DNA of 8,151 nucleotides. Origin: Candidatus Nanopelagicales bacterium (GTDB lineage: Bacteria; Actinomycetota; Actinomycetes; S36-B12; GCA-2699445). Positions 1 through 7,200 of the stretch are shown piece by piece. The stretch covers positions 5,284 to 13,434 of the forward strand of contig JAOZTQ010000016.1 in the NCBI GenBank assembly GCA_029939085.1, given 5' to 3'. The stretch's first letter is position 1; each line of letters starts with the position of its first letter. A program made the translations under genes and the position numbers. Below the pieces are notes generated by a model. It ran no database searches and had not been told where the DNA came from. It saw only the letters and a list, made by a program, of their open reading frames with translations.

Positions 1-243
1 AGCTACCTGCTCCGCCCGCAATCGAGCCTGCTCAAATGAACCCGCCGCAAGACTGTTGTTAATCACCAGAAGCGCCAAAAGCCCACAACTGAGCACACCC
101 GCAAGTAGACCTAAGAACGGCAGTGAAGATACAGAGCCGCGGCCACCAGACACGGTGGGCGCAAGCGTTCGCGGTGGCAGCAGACTCTTCTTGCGTTTGG
201 TCTTACGTTTGGGCTCCGGGGGTGCGGCCATCGTGGTGCTCAT
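1..243 (-). CDS. ftsL: FtsL-like cell division protein, C-terminus cut by window edge
   Basis: This is the first 81 codons of a small bitopic membrane protein. The N-terminus (residues 1-40) is cytoplasmic and very basic, with a KRKTKRKKS run at 12-20. One hydrophobic helix follows at about 41-62 (LPFLGLLAGVLSCGLLALLV), then NNSLAAGSFEQARLRAEQVA, the start of a periplasmic-side coiled coil. This layout, directly after rsmH and before the expected ftsI, is that of the actinobacterial FtsL-like or septum formation initiator protein. In that family it joins the FtsQLB complex that activates septal peptidoglycan synthesis. The ATG overlaps the rsmH stop (ATGA), so translation is probably coupled. 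A second in-frame ATG at residue 5 is possible. Family assignment rests on topology and position, since sequence conservation in FtsL is low. The coiled coil lies mostly outside the window. Confidence 0.72.
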   Translation of the reverse strand, partial: MSTTMAAPPEPKRKTKRKKSLLPPRTLAPTVSGGRGSVSSLPFLGLLAGVLSCGLLALLVINNSLAAGSFEQARLRAEQVA

Positions 244-1235
244 GCGGCACCACGCCAATGCTCGGGTACTTGTGCGGTTTTAGATACGGCCCGCAACCGA
301 ACTGATCGCGCTCGTGGGTTGGCAGCGGACTCAACGTCAGATGCTTTTTCCGCACCAGTACTTACGACCTCTAGAAACGGACCGAATCCGTCCGGGATCA
401 CCGGCAAATCCGCTGGGGCCGATGGGACAGTTCCACTGAGAAACGTGCGCTTCACGATGCGGTCTTCTAACGAGTGGTAGGCCAGGGTGACGATTCGACC
501 TCCCACCGCGATTCGACGGACAGCATCGGTCAGTGCGCGCCGGAGCGCACCAAGTTCATCATTCACCTCAATGCGCAGCGCTTGAAAAACTCGTTTGGCT
601 GGATGACCGGTTCGCGATGGCCCGGGCGGAAGGGCCTTGACCACCACCTCGGTCAATTCCTGGCTCGTACGCAACGGTTTCTGCTCCCGTCGCGCCACAA
701 CGGCAGCCGCAATACGCCGCGCATGGCGTTCTTCGCCATATTGCGAGAACACTTGAGCCAACTCCCCTCGCGTGTAGTCATTGAGCACATCAGCCGCACT
801 CATTGGACTATCGCTGTCCATCCGCATATCAAGCGGTGTCTCCCGAGAGTAAGCGAACCCTCGGGCATCACTGTCCAACTGGAGGCTAGACACGCCGAGA
901 TCGAATAGATAGCCGCTTGGTTGGCCCCAACCGAGGGAATCCAGAAAGGTATCAGCCTGATCGAAAACGCCTAAACCAGTCCGAAATCTCGATCCATAAG
1001 GTTCAAGCCGAGCAGTAGCTAGCCGCAATGCTGCTGAATCCCGATCAATACCCAAAAGTCGGACTTCAGGAAATGCTCGCAAGAGCGCCTCTGCATGACC
1101 CCCTAGACCGAGAGTGCAGTCAACCAGCACCGAATCAGGCTTAACAGCTGGAGCCAAGAGTTCGACAGAACGCTCCAACATCACCGGTACGTGTTCAGCG
1201 GAGTCAGGGGCGTTACCCGGTTGTCGGTCATCCAT
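240..1235 (-). CDS. rsmH: 16S rRNA (cytosine(1402)-N(4))-methyltransferase RsmH (MraW)
   Basis: RsmH transfers a methyl group from S-adenosylmethionine to N4 of C1402 in 16S rRNA, at the ribosomal P site. With the start chosen here it has 331 residues. Seen in order: HVPVMLERSVELL near 15-27; the SAM-binding loop VLVDCTLGLGGHAEALL near 36-52; the acidic motif LGIDRDS near 61-67; DLGVSSLQLD at 112-121; RGFAYSRETPLDMRMD at 125-140; the rRNA-binding insert with QYGEERHARRIA; HPAKRVFQALRIEVNDEL near 211-228; and LAYHSLEDRIVKR near 251-263. Nothing essential is missing. The frame is open to a GTG at 1292 (350 residues) with no usable ribosome site there. GAGG sits 8 nt before the ATG at 1235 and only 2 nt before the ATG at 1241, so I prefer 1235. 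The gene follows mraZ after a 191-nt structured spacer and overlaps the ftsL-like gene by 4 nt. Confidence 0.95.
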   Translation of the reverse strand: MDDRQPGNAPDSAEHVPVMLERSVELLAPAVKPDSVLVDCTLGLGGHAEALLRAFPEVRLLGIDRDSAALRLATARLEPYGSRFRTGLGVFDQADTFLDSLGWGQPSGYLFDLGVSSLQLDSDARGFAYSRETPLDMRMDSDSPMSAADVLNDYTRGELAQVFSQYGEERHARRIAAAVVARREQKPLRTSQELTEVVVKALPPGPSRTGHPAKRVFQALRIEVNDELGALRRALTDAVRRIAVGGRIVTLAYHSLEDRIVKRTFLSGTVPSAPADLPVIPDGFGPFLEVVSTGAEKASDVESAANPRARSVRLRAVSKTAQVPEHWRGAA

Positions 1236-1308
1236 ATTCATCGCCTCGGTGAACCGGTCGTAGCAGCCCGGGAGAACAGCGGGGCCCGGCACTAACCACT
1301 ACATCAGG

Positions 1309-1399
1309 TCCCTTCCCGCTCGACCGGCGCCGGGGAAGTGCGCCGGTCTGCTGTCAGGGGGACCCCGCAGGCCCTGGCATCGGGGAAGAGTGTCAGGAC
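1309..1399 (-). ncRNA. Structured leader upstream of rsmH, probable mraW RNA motif
   Basis: Two hairpins can be drawn on the minus strand between mraZ and rsmH. Hairpin 1 pairs 1399-1391 with 1379-1371 (core CCUGACA/UGCCAGG, one A-C mismatch and one G-U pair) and has an 11-nt loop, CUCUUCCCCGA. Hairpin 2 is a perfect 9-bp stem, 1348-1340 with 1330-1322 (GACCGGCGC/GCGCCGGTC), with the loop ACUUCCCCG. Both loops show CUUCCCC. A GGGAAG at 1317-1312 is complementary to CUUCCC and could form a pseudoknot with either loop. An RNA family called the mraW RNA motif is known from 5' leaders of mraW (rsmH) in Actinobacteria. Position, phylum and repeated loop motif agree with it as I remember it, but no covariance model was run. 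Its function is unknown; it may act on rsmH expression or as a protein-binding site. Confidence 0.62.
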
Positions 1400-1426
1400 G
1401 CGGCGGAAAGAGACCTCATGTCGCGG

Positions 1427-1858
1427 TTAGAACAAGCCGGGCACCACCTCCTCGCCGATCTCGGAGAAAGCCTCTTCTTGCTCAGACAAGTACGAGGACC
1501 AGGCAGGTCCGTTCCAGATCTCGGCCGTGGCGCCGTTTCCAGCAACGACGACATCTCGTTCCAGATCCGCGTACTCGCGTAACTGTGCAGGTACGGATAT
1601 TCGACCCTGTTTATCTGGTTTGTCATCGAATGCCCCCGAAAAGAGCACTCGCATATATGAACGTACGGCCGCACTTGAGCGTGAAGCCTCGTTGAGTCGT
1701 GCTGCGTAGTCCTTGAATTCTGACGTTGGCCAGAGCACGACACAGCGGTCCTGCCCCTTTGTGAGCACGACACCGTCAGTCAGGGTGTCGCGAAACTTTG
1801 CCGGCAGAACGACACGACCTTTGTCATCAATTCGGGGAGTGTGAGTGCCGAGTAGCAT
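1427..1858 (-). CDS. mraZ: Transcriptional regulator MraZ
   Basis: This 143-residue protein is full length for MraZ, the first gene of the dcw cluster. It has two tandem SpoVT/AbrB-like swapped-hairpin domains, each carrying the family's DxxxR signature: DDKGR at 11-15, followed by VVLPAKFRD, and DKQGR at 82-86, followed by ISVPAQLREYA. MraZ assembles into a ring that binds tandem TGGG-type repeats in its own promoter and usually represses the operon. Exactly such repeats lie about 100-150 bp upstream here, so autoregulation is likely. The start is an ATG with AAGGGAG 7 nt before it. The C-terminal tail after about 117 is acidic (SEQEEAFSEIGEEVV), as in many actinobacterial members. Another frame over the same bases is also open, but it has no family resemblance. 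Confidence 0.96.
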   Translation of the reverse strand: MLLGTHTPRIDDKGRVVLPAKFRDTLTDGVVLTKGQDRCVVLWPTSEFKDYAARLNEASRSSAAVRSYMRVLFSGAFDDKPDKQGRISVPAQLREYADLERDVVVAGNGATAEIWNGPAWSSYLSEQEEAFSEIGEEVVPGLF

Positions 1859-1924
1859 CCGACATCTCCCTTCTCGAATGACGATTTCTAGGTTCGTCTG
1901 TCACAGATCTGCATATCGCGGCCC

Positions 1925-1949
1925 CGACCTATCGGTCGAACGCTGATAG
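1925..1949 (-). repeat. Small alternative inverted repeats in the mraZ leader
   Basis: Two overlapping inverted repeats lie in the predicted mraZ 5' leader: CTATC (1929-1933) with GATAG (1945-1949), 11 nt apart, and CGACC (1925-1929) with GGTCG (1934-1938), 4 nt apart. They share bases at 1929-1938, so the two hairpins exclude each other. Five-bp stems are common by chance, so this is only a weak hint of leader structure. A separate 8-bp palindrome CAGATCTG sits at 1904-1911. Confidence 0.2.
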
Positions 1950-1960
1950 ACAGCTCCTTA

Positions 1961-2006
1961 CTTCCAATGTCCCCCACTTTATGCCATTTTGCTCCACTGT
2001 CAACCA
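1961..2006 (-). promoter_or_regulatory. MraZ operator: five TGG repeats with a 10-bp period
   Basis: Minus-strand TGG triplets begin at 2006, 1996, 1986, 1976 and 1966, each exactly 10 bp from the last: TGGTTGACAG, TGGAGCAAAA, TGGCATAAAG, TGGGGGACAT, TGGAAG. MraZ boxes in other bacteria are TGGG-type pentamers separated by 5 bp, which is the same period. The best boxes are TGGAG at 1996 and TGGGG at 1976; the outer copies are weaker. The array covers the -35, spacer, -10 and start region of the predicted mraZ promoter. Confidence 0.8.
1976..2003 (-). promoter_or_regulatory. Predicted promoter of the mraZ-rsmH-ftsL operon
   Basis: On the minus strand a consensus -35 box TTGACA (2003-1998) is followed after 16 bp by TAAAGT (1981-1976), a 4/6 match to TATAAT. 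A start site near 1970-1968 would give a leader of about 110 nt before the mraZ ATG. The promoter elements are interleaved with the TGG repeats, so bound MraZ would block RNA polymerase. It was found by eye; the -35 match is strong and the -10 match moderate. Confidence 0.65.
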
Positions 2007-2009
2007 ATA

Positions 2010-2280
2010 CCCGCGGCTACGTGCCCTAAAGACTCCATAGAACGTGTGAATCCGGAACCTCCCGAGGCTGTGCATCGACCGGTGCAAGTCAGCCTTGTGG
2101 GGGTCAAGAGGGTGGGAAAGTTGACTACGGGATCAACGATCAGAAGAAGTTCGCACCGCTGACATTCATACGGGGATCACGTTGTTGTCCTTAGCCCTAC
2201 TGGTCACAAAGGCAATCGCTAACCAATAACCAACGAGGGGACGCTACGGTGAGTTTGGCCGCGCGGACCAAGTTACCGTG
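2010..2280. other. Gene-free stretch upstream of the mraZ promoter
   Basis: I see no convincing gene on either strand here. The longest start-led reading I weighed is a 13-codon plus-strand frame beginning with GTG at 2250, which is too short to call. There are two inverted repeats. One is GTTGA/TCAAC (2120-2124 and 2133-2137, 8-nt spacer). The other is an imperfect palindrome at 2246-2279: ACGGT/ACCGT outer arms and TTGG/CCAA inner arms around the self-complementary CCGCGCGG. The second could be a protein site or a transcript hairpin between the DUF3040 gene and mraZ. No function can be assigned from sequence alone. Confidence 0.4.
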
Positions 2281-2281
2281 G

Positions 2282-2309
2282 CAAAAATAGCCCAGGGAGC
2301 AGCGGGGGC
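2282..2309 (-). terminator. Weak candidate terminator after the DUF3040 gene
   Basis: On the minus strand, about 43 nt past the DUF3040 stop, GCCC (2309-2306) can pair with GGGC (2293-2290) and is followed at once by TATTTTT. The 4-bp stem and 12-nt loop are poor for an intrinsic terminator, but the U-run position is right. A terminator would suit mraZ having its own promoter. A larger imperfect hairpin (2279-2246) follows and may add to the effect. Confidence 0.28.
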
Positions 2310-2351
2310 AATAAGTATTTCGTGCAGGCGCGTGGGCGCTAGAGCAATGGT

Positions 2352-2750
2352 CTAGTACTGACCGCGATCTTTACGCTGCTGCCAGCGCTCTTCTAAGCGG
2401 TCCATGAAGCCACCACTGTCCTTACCGCCTCCACTAGGCGCTGTTGGCTTTGCGGCCTCACCTGAACCTTCGGCCTCAGCCTCTTCACCCTTACCAAATG
2501 ATCGGTAGCAGAGGAAAGCACCCGCGAGCATTCCAAAGAAACCAATGAGGCCTAGTGGGATGATTTGAGTGGCAACTCCCCCAACGAGTACGGCGAGCCC
2601 TACGATCACGCCCCCAACGCCCAAGAGGAAACTCTTGCGGTTCATACCGCCACGCCGCGATTTCCTTAACGAATCCGCGAACTTGGGATCTTCGGCGTAT
2701 AGGGCGCGCTCCATCTGTTCCAGCAGGTTCTGCTCATGATCTGATAGCAC
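2352..2750 (-). CDS. DUF3040 domain-containing two-helix membrane protein
   Basis: The protein has 132 residues. The N-terminus, LSDHEQNLLEQMERALYAEDPKFADSLRK (2-30), is the hallmark of DUF3040, an actinobacterial family of unknown function often found beside mraZ. Two hydrophobic helices follow, about 41-60 and 63-83, with a short turn between them. The C-terminal tail is first acidic and Gly/Ala-rich, then ends in an amphipathic basic segment (GGFMDRLEERWQQRKDRG). The start is GTG at 2750, because AAGGAGG lies at 2763-2757 with a 6-nt spacer and the DUF3040 homology begins exactly there. The frame is open to an ATG at 2873, but the extra 41 residues (QHNQRQRG..., LQRRRR) look like translated leader. 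Its place just before the dcw cluster suggests a link to envelope or division, which is inference only. The gap of 232 nt from dinB leaves room for its own promoter, but I could not pick one with confidence. Confidence 0.9.
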   Translation of the reverse strand: MLSDHEQNLLEQMERALYAEDPKFADSLRKSRRGGMNRKSFLLGVGGVIVGLAVLVGGVATQIIPLGLIGFFGMLAGAFLCYRSFGKGEEAEAEGSGEAAKPTAPSGGGKDSGGFMDRLEERWQQRKDRGQY

Positions 2751-2756
2751 GCCGCG

Positions 2757-2763
2757 CCTCCTT
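2757..2763 (-). promoter_or_regulatory. Shine-Dalgarno site that fixes the DUF3040 start
   Basis: AAGGAGG on the minus strand, 6 nt before GTG at 2750, is the strongest ribosome site I noticed in the window. It shows that the gene starts with GTG and not with the ATG 123 nt upstream. Confidence 0.85.
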
Positions 2764-2982
2764 CGTTGTAACCACAATAAAGCCCCTGCTTCCGCCTGGA
2801 AAGCCGAGAACCAATTCTGGTTGTATGAACCGCGTTGCCTTTGATTATGTTGCAACGTCGCCAGATGCGCCACCCCTTCCGGAAGTAGCGCTCTGATCTC
2901 ACCGTTTCACACCAACGACACTACGCCATCTCGACAAGCAATCTCCGGTCTAGGCTCTCTATCGGCAAGTTATTCCACACTG

Positions 2983-4218
2983 TTAAGTGAGTTCCTCAGG
3001 CGGACCAACGAGACGTGCTGGTTGAACTGCCCCGGAACCAAATCGTTCCGATAGTCGATCAACGGCCTGTTCCACATCACGCCAAGCTGGCTCAATCCGC
3101 TCTAGCGGGAGCTGCTCCGGCACACTTCCAGAAGCTGCAAGCCCAGCCATTCGAACTCCTACTAACCGCAACCGAGCGCGCTGCAGACCAAGCCCAGCAA
3201 ACAACTCCGCCGCAGTGCTGTAGATCTCATGACCCGTATCGGTGTGGTCGCGAAGCGACCGAGATCGCGTGATCGTGCTGAAGTCTGCAAACCTGACCTT
3301 TAACTGAACCGTGCGCCCCACGTACCCGCTAGCTCGCATACGAGTGGCTACTTTGTCCGACAAACGCAACAACTCGCGAACCACGATTTCGGGATCATCC
3401 ACATCCGTATCGAATGTCTCCTCAGCTCCGATACTGCGATCTGGCTCCTGTGGCTGCACTCGACGCGGGTCTCTCCCCCATGAAAGATCTGCAAGTTGCT
3501 TTCCAGCCGCCTGCCCCACGATTCGTTGCAGAGTATCTAGTGGAGTGACCGCGATATCACCAACAGTTTTAAGCCCGAACCGCAACAATGCTTCCTCAGT
3601 TTTCTCTCCCACTCCCCACAGCGCGCCAGCTGGTAACGGATGCAAGAAAGCAATCACTTGATGTGGGGCGACAACCTGTAGGCCATCTGGTTTGCACAGC
3701 GTTGAAGCGAGCTTGGCGACAAATTTACTAGCGGCGACTCCTACTGAGCAGGTAATGCCTTGCTCATCGTGGATCTGATCTCTGACCTGTGCCGCGATTT
3801 GTCGGGGTCCGCCTACTCTGCGCCTAGCCCCGGCTACATCGAGGAATGCCTCGTCCAAACTGAGAGATTCCACCAATGGCGTTATCGAGCGAAATAACGC
3901 CATAACCGAGGCGCTGACTTCGCTATACCGCGCGAAGTCAGGCGGCAACACCGCAGCTTGAGGCGCCAATCGACGCGCGCGTGACATCGGCATTGCCGAG
4001 TACACACCTAACTCACGTGCCTCATACGTAGCTGACAGCACTACACCACGATTGGCGGATCCTCCGATAATGACCGGCTGACCGATGAGGTGTGGGTGCT
4101 CTAGAAGTGACACCGACGCATAGAAGGCATCCATATCGACATGCAAGATTGTGCAGTCACTGTCATCTGCGTCGGCGATAGTGGCGGCATTAGGTCGACG
4201 AATCTGACTTCGACTCAT
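2983..4218 (-). CDS. dinB: DNA polymerase IV (Y-family, DinB)
   Basis: This is a complete 411-residue Y-family translesion polymerase, which extends DNA past damaged or slipped template bases with low fidelity. The first catalytic carboxylate motif is HVDMDAFYASV (26-36; D28), with Tyr33 at the steric-gate position that excludes ribonucleotides. The second is SLDEAFLDV (120-128; D122, E123). VLSATYEARELGVYSAMPMSRA (60-81) is the fingers signature, CSVGVAASKFVAKLAS follows at 157-172, and a helix-hairpin-helix thumb region lies at about 198-235. The little-finger domain runs from about 260 to 362, and EQLPLE (368-373) resembles a sliding-clamp-binding motif. The 25-residue N-terminal lead is slightly longer than in E. 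coli DinB. The ATG at 4218 is chosen because AAGGAG ends 6 nt before it; the frame is open for 114 more codons, but these overlap dnaE. The gene lies 10 nt after dnaE in the same transcript. Confidence 0.95.
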   Translation of the reverse strand: MSRSQIRRPNAATIADADDSDCTILHVDMDAFYASVSLLEHPHLIGQPVIIGGSANRGVVLSATYEARELGVYSAMPMSRARRLAPQAAVLPPDFARYSEVSASVMALFRSITPLVESLSLDEAFLDVAGARRRVGGPRQIAAQVRDQIHDEQGITCSVGVAASKFVAKLASTLCKPDGLQVVAPHQVIAFLHPLPAGALWGVGEKTEEALLRFGLKTVGDIAVTPLDTLQRIVGQAAGKQLADLSWGRDPRRVQPQEPDRSIGAEETFDTDVDDPEIVVRELLRLSDKVATRMRASGYVGRTVQLKVRFADFSTITRSRSLRDHTDTGHEIYSTAAELFAGLGLQRARLRLVGVRMAGLAASGSVPEQLPLERIEPAWRDVEQAVDRLSERFGSGAVQPARLVGPPEELT

Positions 4219-4224
4219 CGCTAT

Positions 4225-4231
4225 CTCCTTA
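4225..4231 (-). promoter_or_regulatory. dinB Shine-Dalgarno site fused to the dnaE stop codon
   Basis: The minus-strand sequence TAAGGAG contains the dnaE stop (TAA, 4231-4229) and the dinB ribosome site (AAGGAG, 4230-4225), with 6 nt to the dinB ATG. A ribosome ending dnaE would stop directly over the dinB start region, which favours coupled translation of the two polymerases. Confidence 0.8.
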
Positions 4232-7200
4232 CCATCCGCTACTACCTGGACTGGAGTGCCATAGTTTGCCAGGTGGCCCGTCCCGATCCGAGTCTGACCG
4301 AGGCTGTGGCTTCCCAGCCCCATCACCTGCCGGTTTGATATCAGCGTAAGGGGACATCCGGAAACCACTGGCGTGAACCAATACCCTGCGGCGTTGCCCC
4401 ATACCCCCAGCAGTCGGATGGTCAACCGTACGAGTTGCACTGGGTTTGTCATCTTCACGCTGGGGCTCTGGCGAGTCCACCAGTAACTGCCGAACTCCAG
4501 CCACACCGGACTGGCGCCATAACTGCCACATCTCACCAAGTTCCCAACATCCAGTAGCACGCAGTGAAATACCGCGACGCCCAGTGCGACGGATCCGGCC
4601 TCGAACTAACAAGAGCCACGAGTGGAATAACGTCGTGGCGTATTCGGCCTGAGTGTTTTCGAAGAAAGTCGCATCTACTGGCCCAGTGGAATCATCCAAA
4701 GTCAGAAAAATGACACGACGACCCCCGCGTACCGGTGGGGTTTGAGTTGCGACCTTAACTCCCGCCACCAGCACCTCAGCTTCTGAGCGACAACTCCGCA
4801 GATTCTGAGATCGCACGACGGATAAAGCGTCCAGCATCTGGTCATAAAACGAGACAATGTGGGTACTAACGTCCATACCTAACACTTCGACTTCAGCCCG
4901 GACTCGCTCGCTGGGTCCCATTTCCGGTAAGCCACTAGCCACCGGCTGTGGCGGTGCAAAAAGATCTAATGCCAACTGAACTTCGACGTCTTCCGGATCA
5001 CACACCTCAGCAGGAGCTTGGGACTGGTGTCGGGCTGCTGTTGATGGATCATCAGTAGCCGGCACCAACTCAGCGCGTCTACGTGCCGAACGACGAGCAC
5101 CACGCGAGCGTTGCAACGACCGAGAGTGCCGCTCCAACTCAATGATCTGCAACAGTAGATCCTTCCGAGTTAGGTGGCCTGGAGCATTACTTCCTAGCGA
5201 GTGGAGATCATCAAAAGCACCCGCGAGGACTAAACGTTCTGCGATCGGACGAGATAAGCCGCTGCGGTGCCACACTTCGGATAACGACGAGTACGGTTGA
5301 CCAGCGACAAGAGCTGACTCTTCTGCAGCAGACATACCTTTCACTTCCGCGAGTGGCAGCCGAATACCCCAGGAATCGTCTGATCGCTCCAATCGATAGA
5401 CCCGATCAGAATGATTGATATCAAGCCCAAAAATAGGAACTCCAAAATTACGAGCATCATCGAGAATGAGTCGCTTCGGATACATCCCTGGATCATGAGT
5501 TAGCACTCCGGCAAAGAAGGCGGCTGGATGGTGGGTCTTTAACCACGCCGATTGATAGGTGGGTAGCGCGAAAGCCGCTGCATGCGCTTTGCAGAAGCCG
5601 AATGAGGCGAAAGCACGCAATACGTCCCATACTTCCTCGACGACTGAGAGCGGATAGCCCCTATTCATCGCTGCCGGGTAGAACCAACCACGAATCTGCT
5701 GTTGACCCTCGGGGCTGCCCAGAGTGCGTCTTGCCTCATCAGCCTGGGCAAGCGTGCAACCCGTCATAGTGGATATGAGCTCAATGACCTGTTCATGAAA
5801 GACCACTACACCTGCAGTTTGCTCAAGAATGGGACGCAAACTTTCGTGCAAATAGTCTGGTAACGACCAGCCCTGCCGTGCTCGCAAGAACGGACTGATC
5901 ATGTCGCTCTTAACCGGCCCAGGTCGAAAGAGCGAGATATCAATAACGATGTCTTCAAATGTCTCCGGTGCGAACTTACCGACGAGTTCACGCTGCCCAG
6001 GTGATTCGATCTGAAAGCACCCAAGAGTCCGGGCAGATTGAATCAGTTGGAAAGTCTCTTGGTCGTTTAACGGTATTGAATCGATATCGACCGAATCACC
6101 CGTCACTCGCCCAACCTCAGCAACCGCATGCGCCATTGCGGACTGCATCCGGATTCCCAAGACGTCTAACTTCAGAAACCCCATCTCCTCGACATCATCT
6201 TTGTCGAATTGGCTCATCGGAAAGCCTTGCCAAGAGGCCTCAACTGGAGTGCGATCTAATAGAGAAGCATCGGATAGCAATACCCCGCACGGATGGAGAG
6301 CTACGTGTCTGGGCAGACCATCCATAGCTGTTACGAGATCAAGGAACTGCTCTAGCCCACCATCAACGGCCAGCCGACCCAACTGACTATTGCGTAACTC
6401 CGGTAAGTCAGTCATCGCTGCTCGAATATCACGAGCGGCGATGTGGGGAAAAGATTTAGCGAATGAATCAATGTCACCTGATGGGAAACCCAAAGCACCA
6501 CCGACATCACGAATCGCATGTCTGACCCGGTAGGTATCCATCATCGAAACACAAGTGCAACGATCACCCCCGAATCGCTGCAAAATCTGTTCGTACACCT
6601 CCGTACGTCGGGCGGACTCAACATCAATATCTATGTCAGGTAATGAACGTCGTAGCGGTGAAAGAAACCGCTCCATAAGTAATCCTTGGCTTAACGGCTC
6701 TACTCCCGATATACCGAGTAAGTGGTTCACCATGCTGCCTGCTCCCGAGCCACGCGCAGCTACTCGAACATCCAACTTCCGAATAAGATCGACAACCTCA
6801 GTAACAGTCAAAAAGTAGCCCTGAAACCCTAGTTTCAGAATTGTGTCTAACTCTTGCTCTAATCGAGTTGCTGCAGCTTTTTGCAGCTGTGCCCCGGAGT
6901 AGCGCAAGGGAATCTGCTCCTCACATCGTTGCCGCAGTATCTGGGCAGCAACTTTTTGATGCTCCACATCCGCTGGCAGATCAGGCATCAGTACGTCTAG
7001 CTCTGGTACTCGAACTGACCCAATGCCCATATCCGCCACCGGATCCAGCGCACAATCTTGCGCTACTGAAACAGTGCGATGCAGTAGCTGTCTAACTTGC
7101 CGAGAAGATTGCCCCGCAGCAGAAATAATTTGCTCTGCAATCCGATGCATTTGTATTGAAGACTTTAGGTAGCCCTCAGCATTACCTCGATCCAGATGGC

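Noticed and set aside
474..908. Plus-strand open frame of 144 codons
   Set aside because: It lies wholly antisense to the conserved core of rsmH and shows no family motif; it is a codon-bias shadow.
1393..1773. Second minus-strand frame of 126 codons over mraZ
   Set aside because: It overlaps mraZ, whose two DxxxR domains are unmistakable. The alternative product is low-complexity and Ser/Arg-rich.
2250..2291. Possible 13-codon plus-strand leader peptide starting at GTG
   Set aside because: A purine-rich GAGGGG precedes it, but the frame is very short, has no downstream plus-strand gene, and lies inside a palindrome.
2666..2902. Minus-strand frame of 78 codons upstream of and overlapping the DUF3040 gene
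   Set aside because: It overlaps the conserved N-terminus of DUF3040 in another frame and has no recognisable protein features.
2971..2991. CACT/AGTG inverted repeat at the dinB stop as a terminator
   Set aside because: The stem is only 4 bp, overlaps the stop codon and lacks a following U-run.
4219..4560. 114-codon N-terminal extension of the dinB frame
   Set aside because: It overlaps the dnaE C-terminus in another frame; a good ribosome site and the Y-family N-terminus place the start at 4218.
5959..6327. Plus-strand open frames within dnaE (also 4446-4652, 6555-6818, 6841-7095)
   Set aside because: All are antisense to conserved polymerase domains and have Ser/Arg/Pro-rich products typical of shadow frames.
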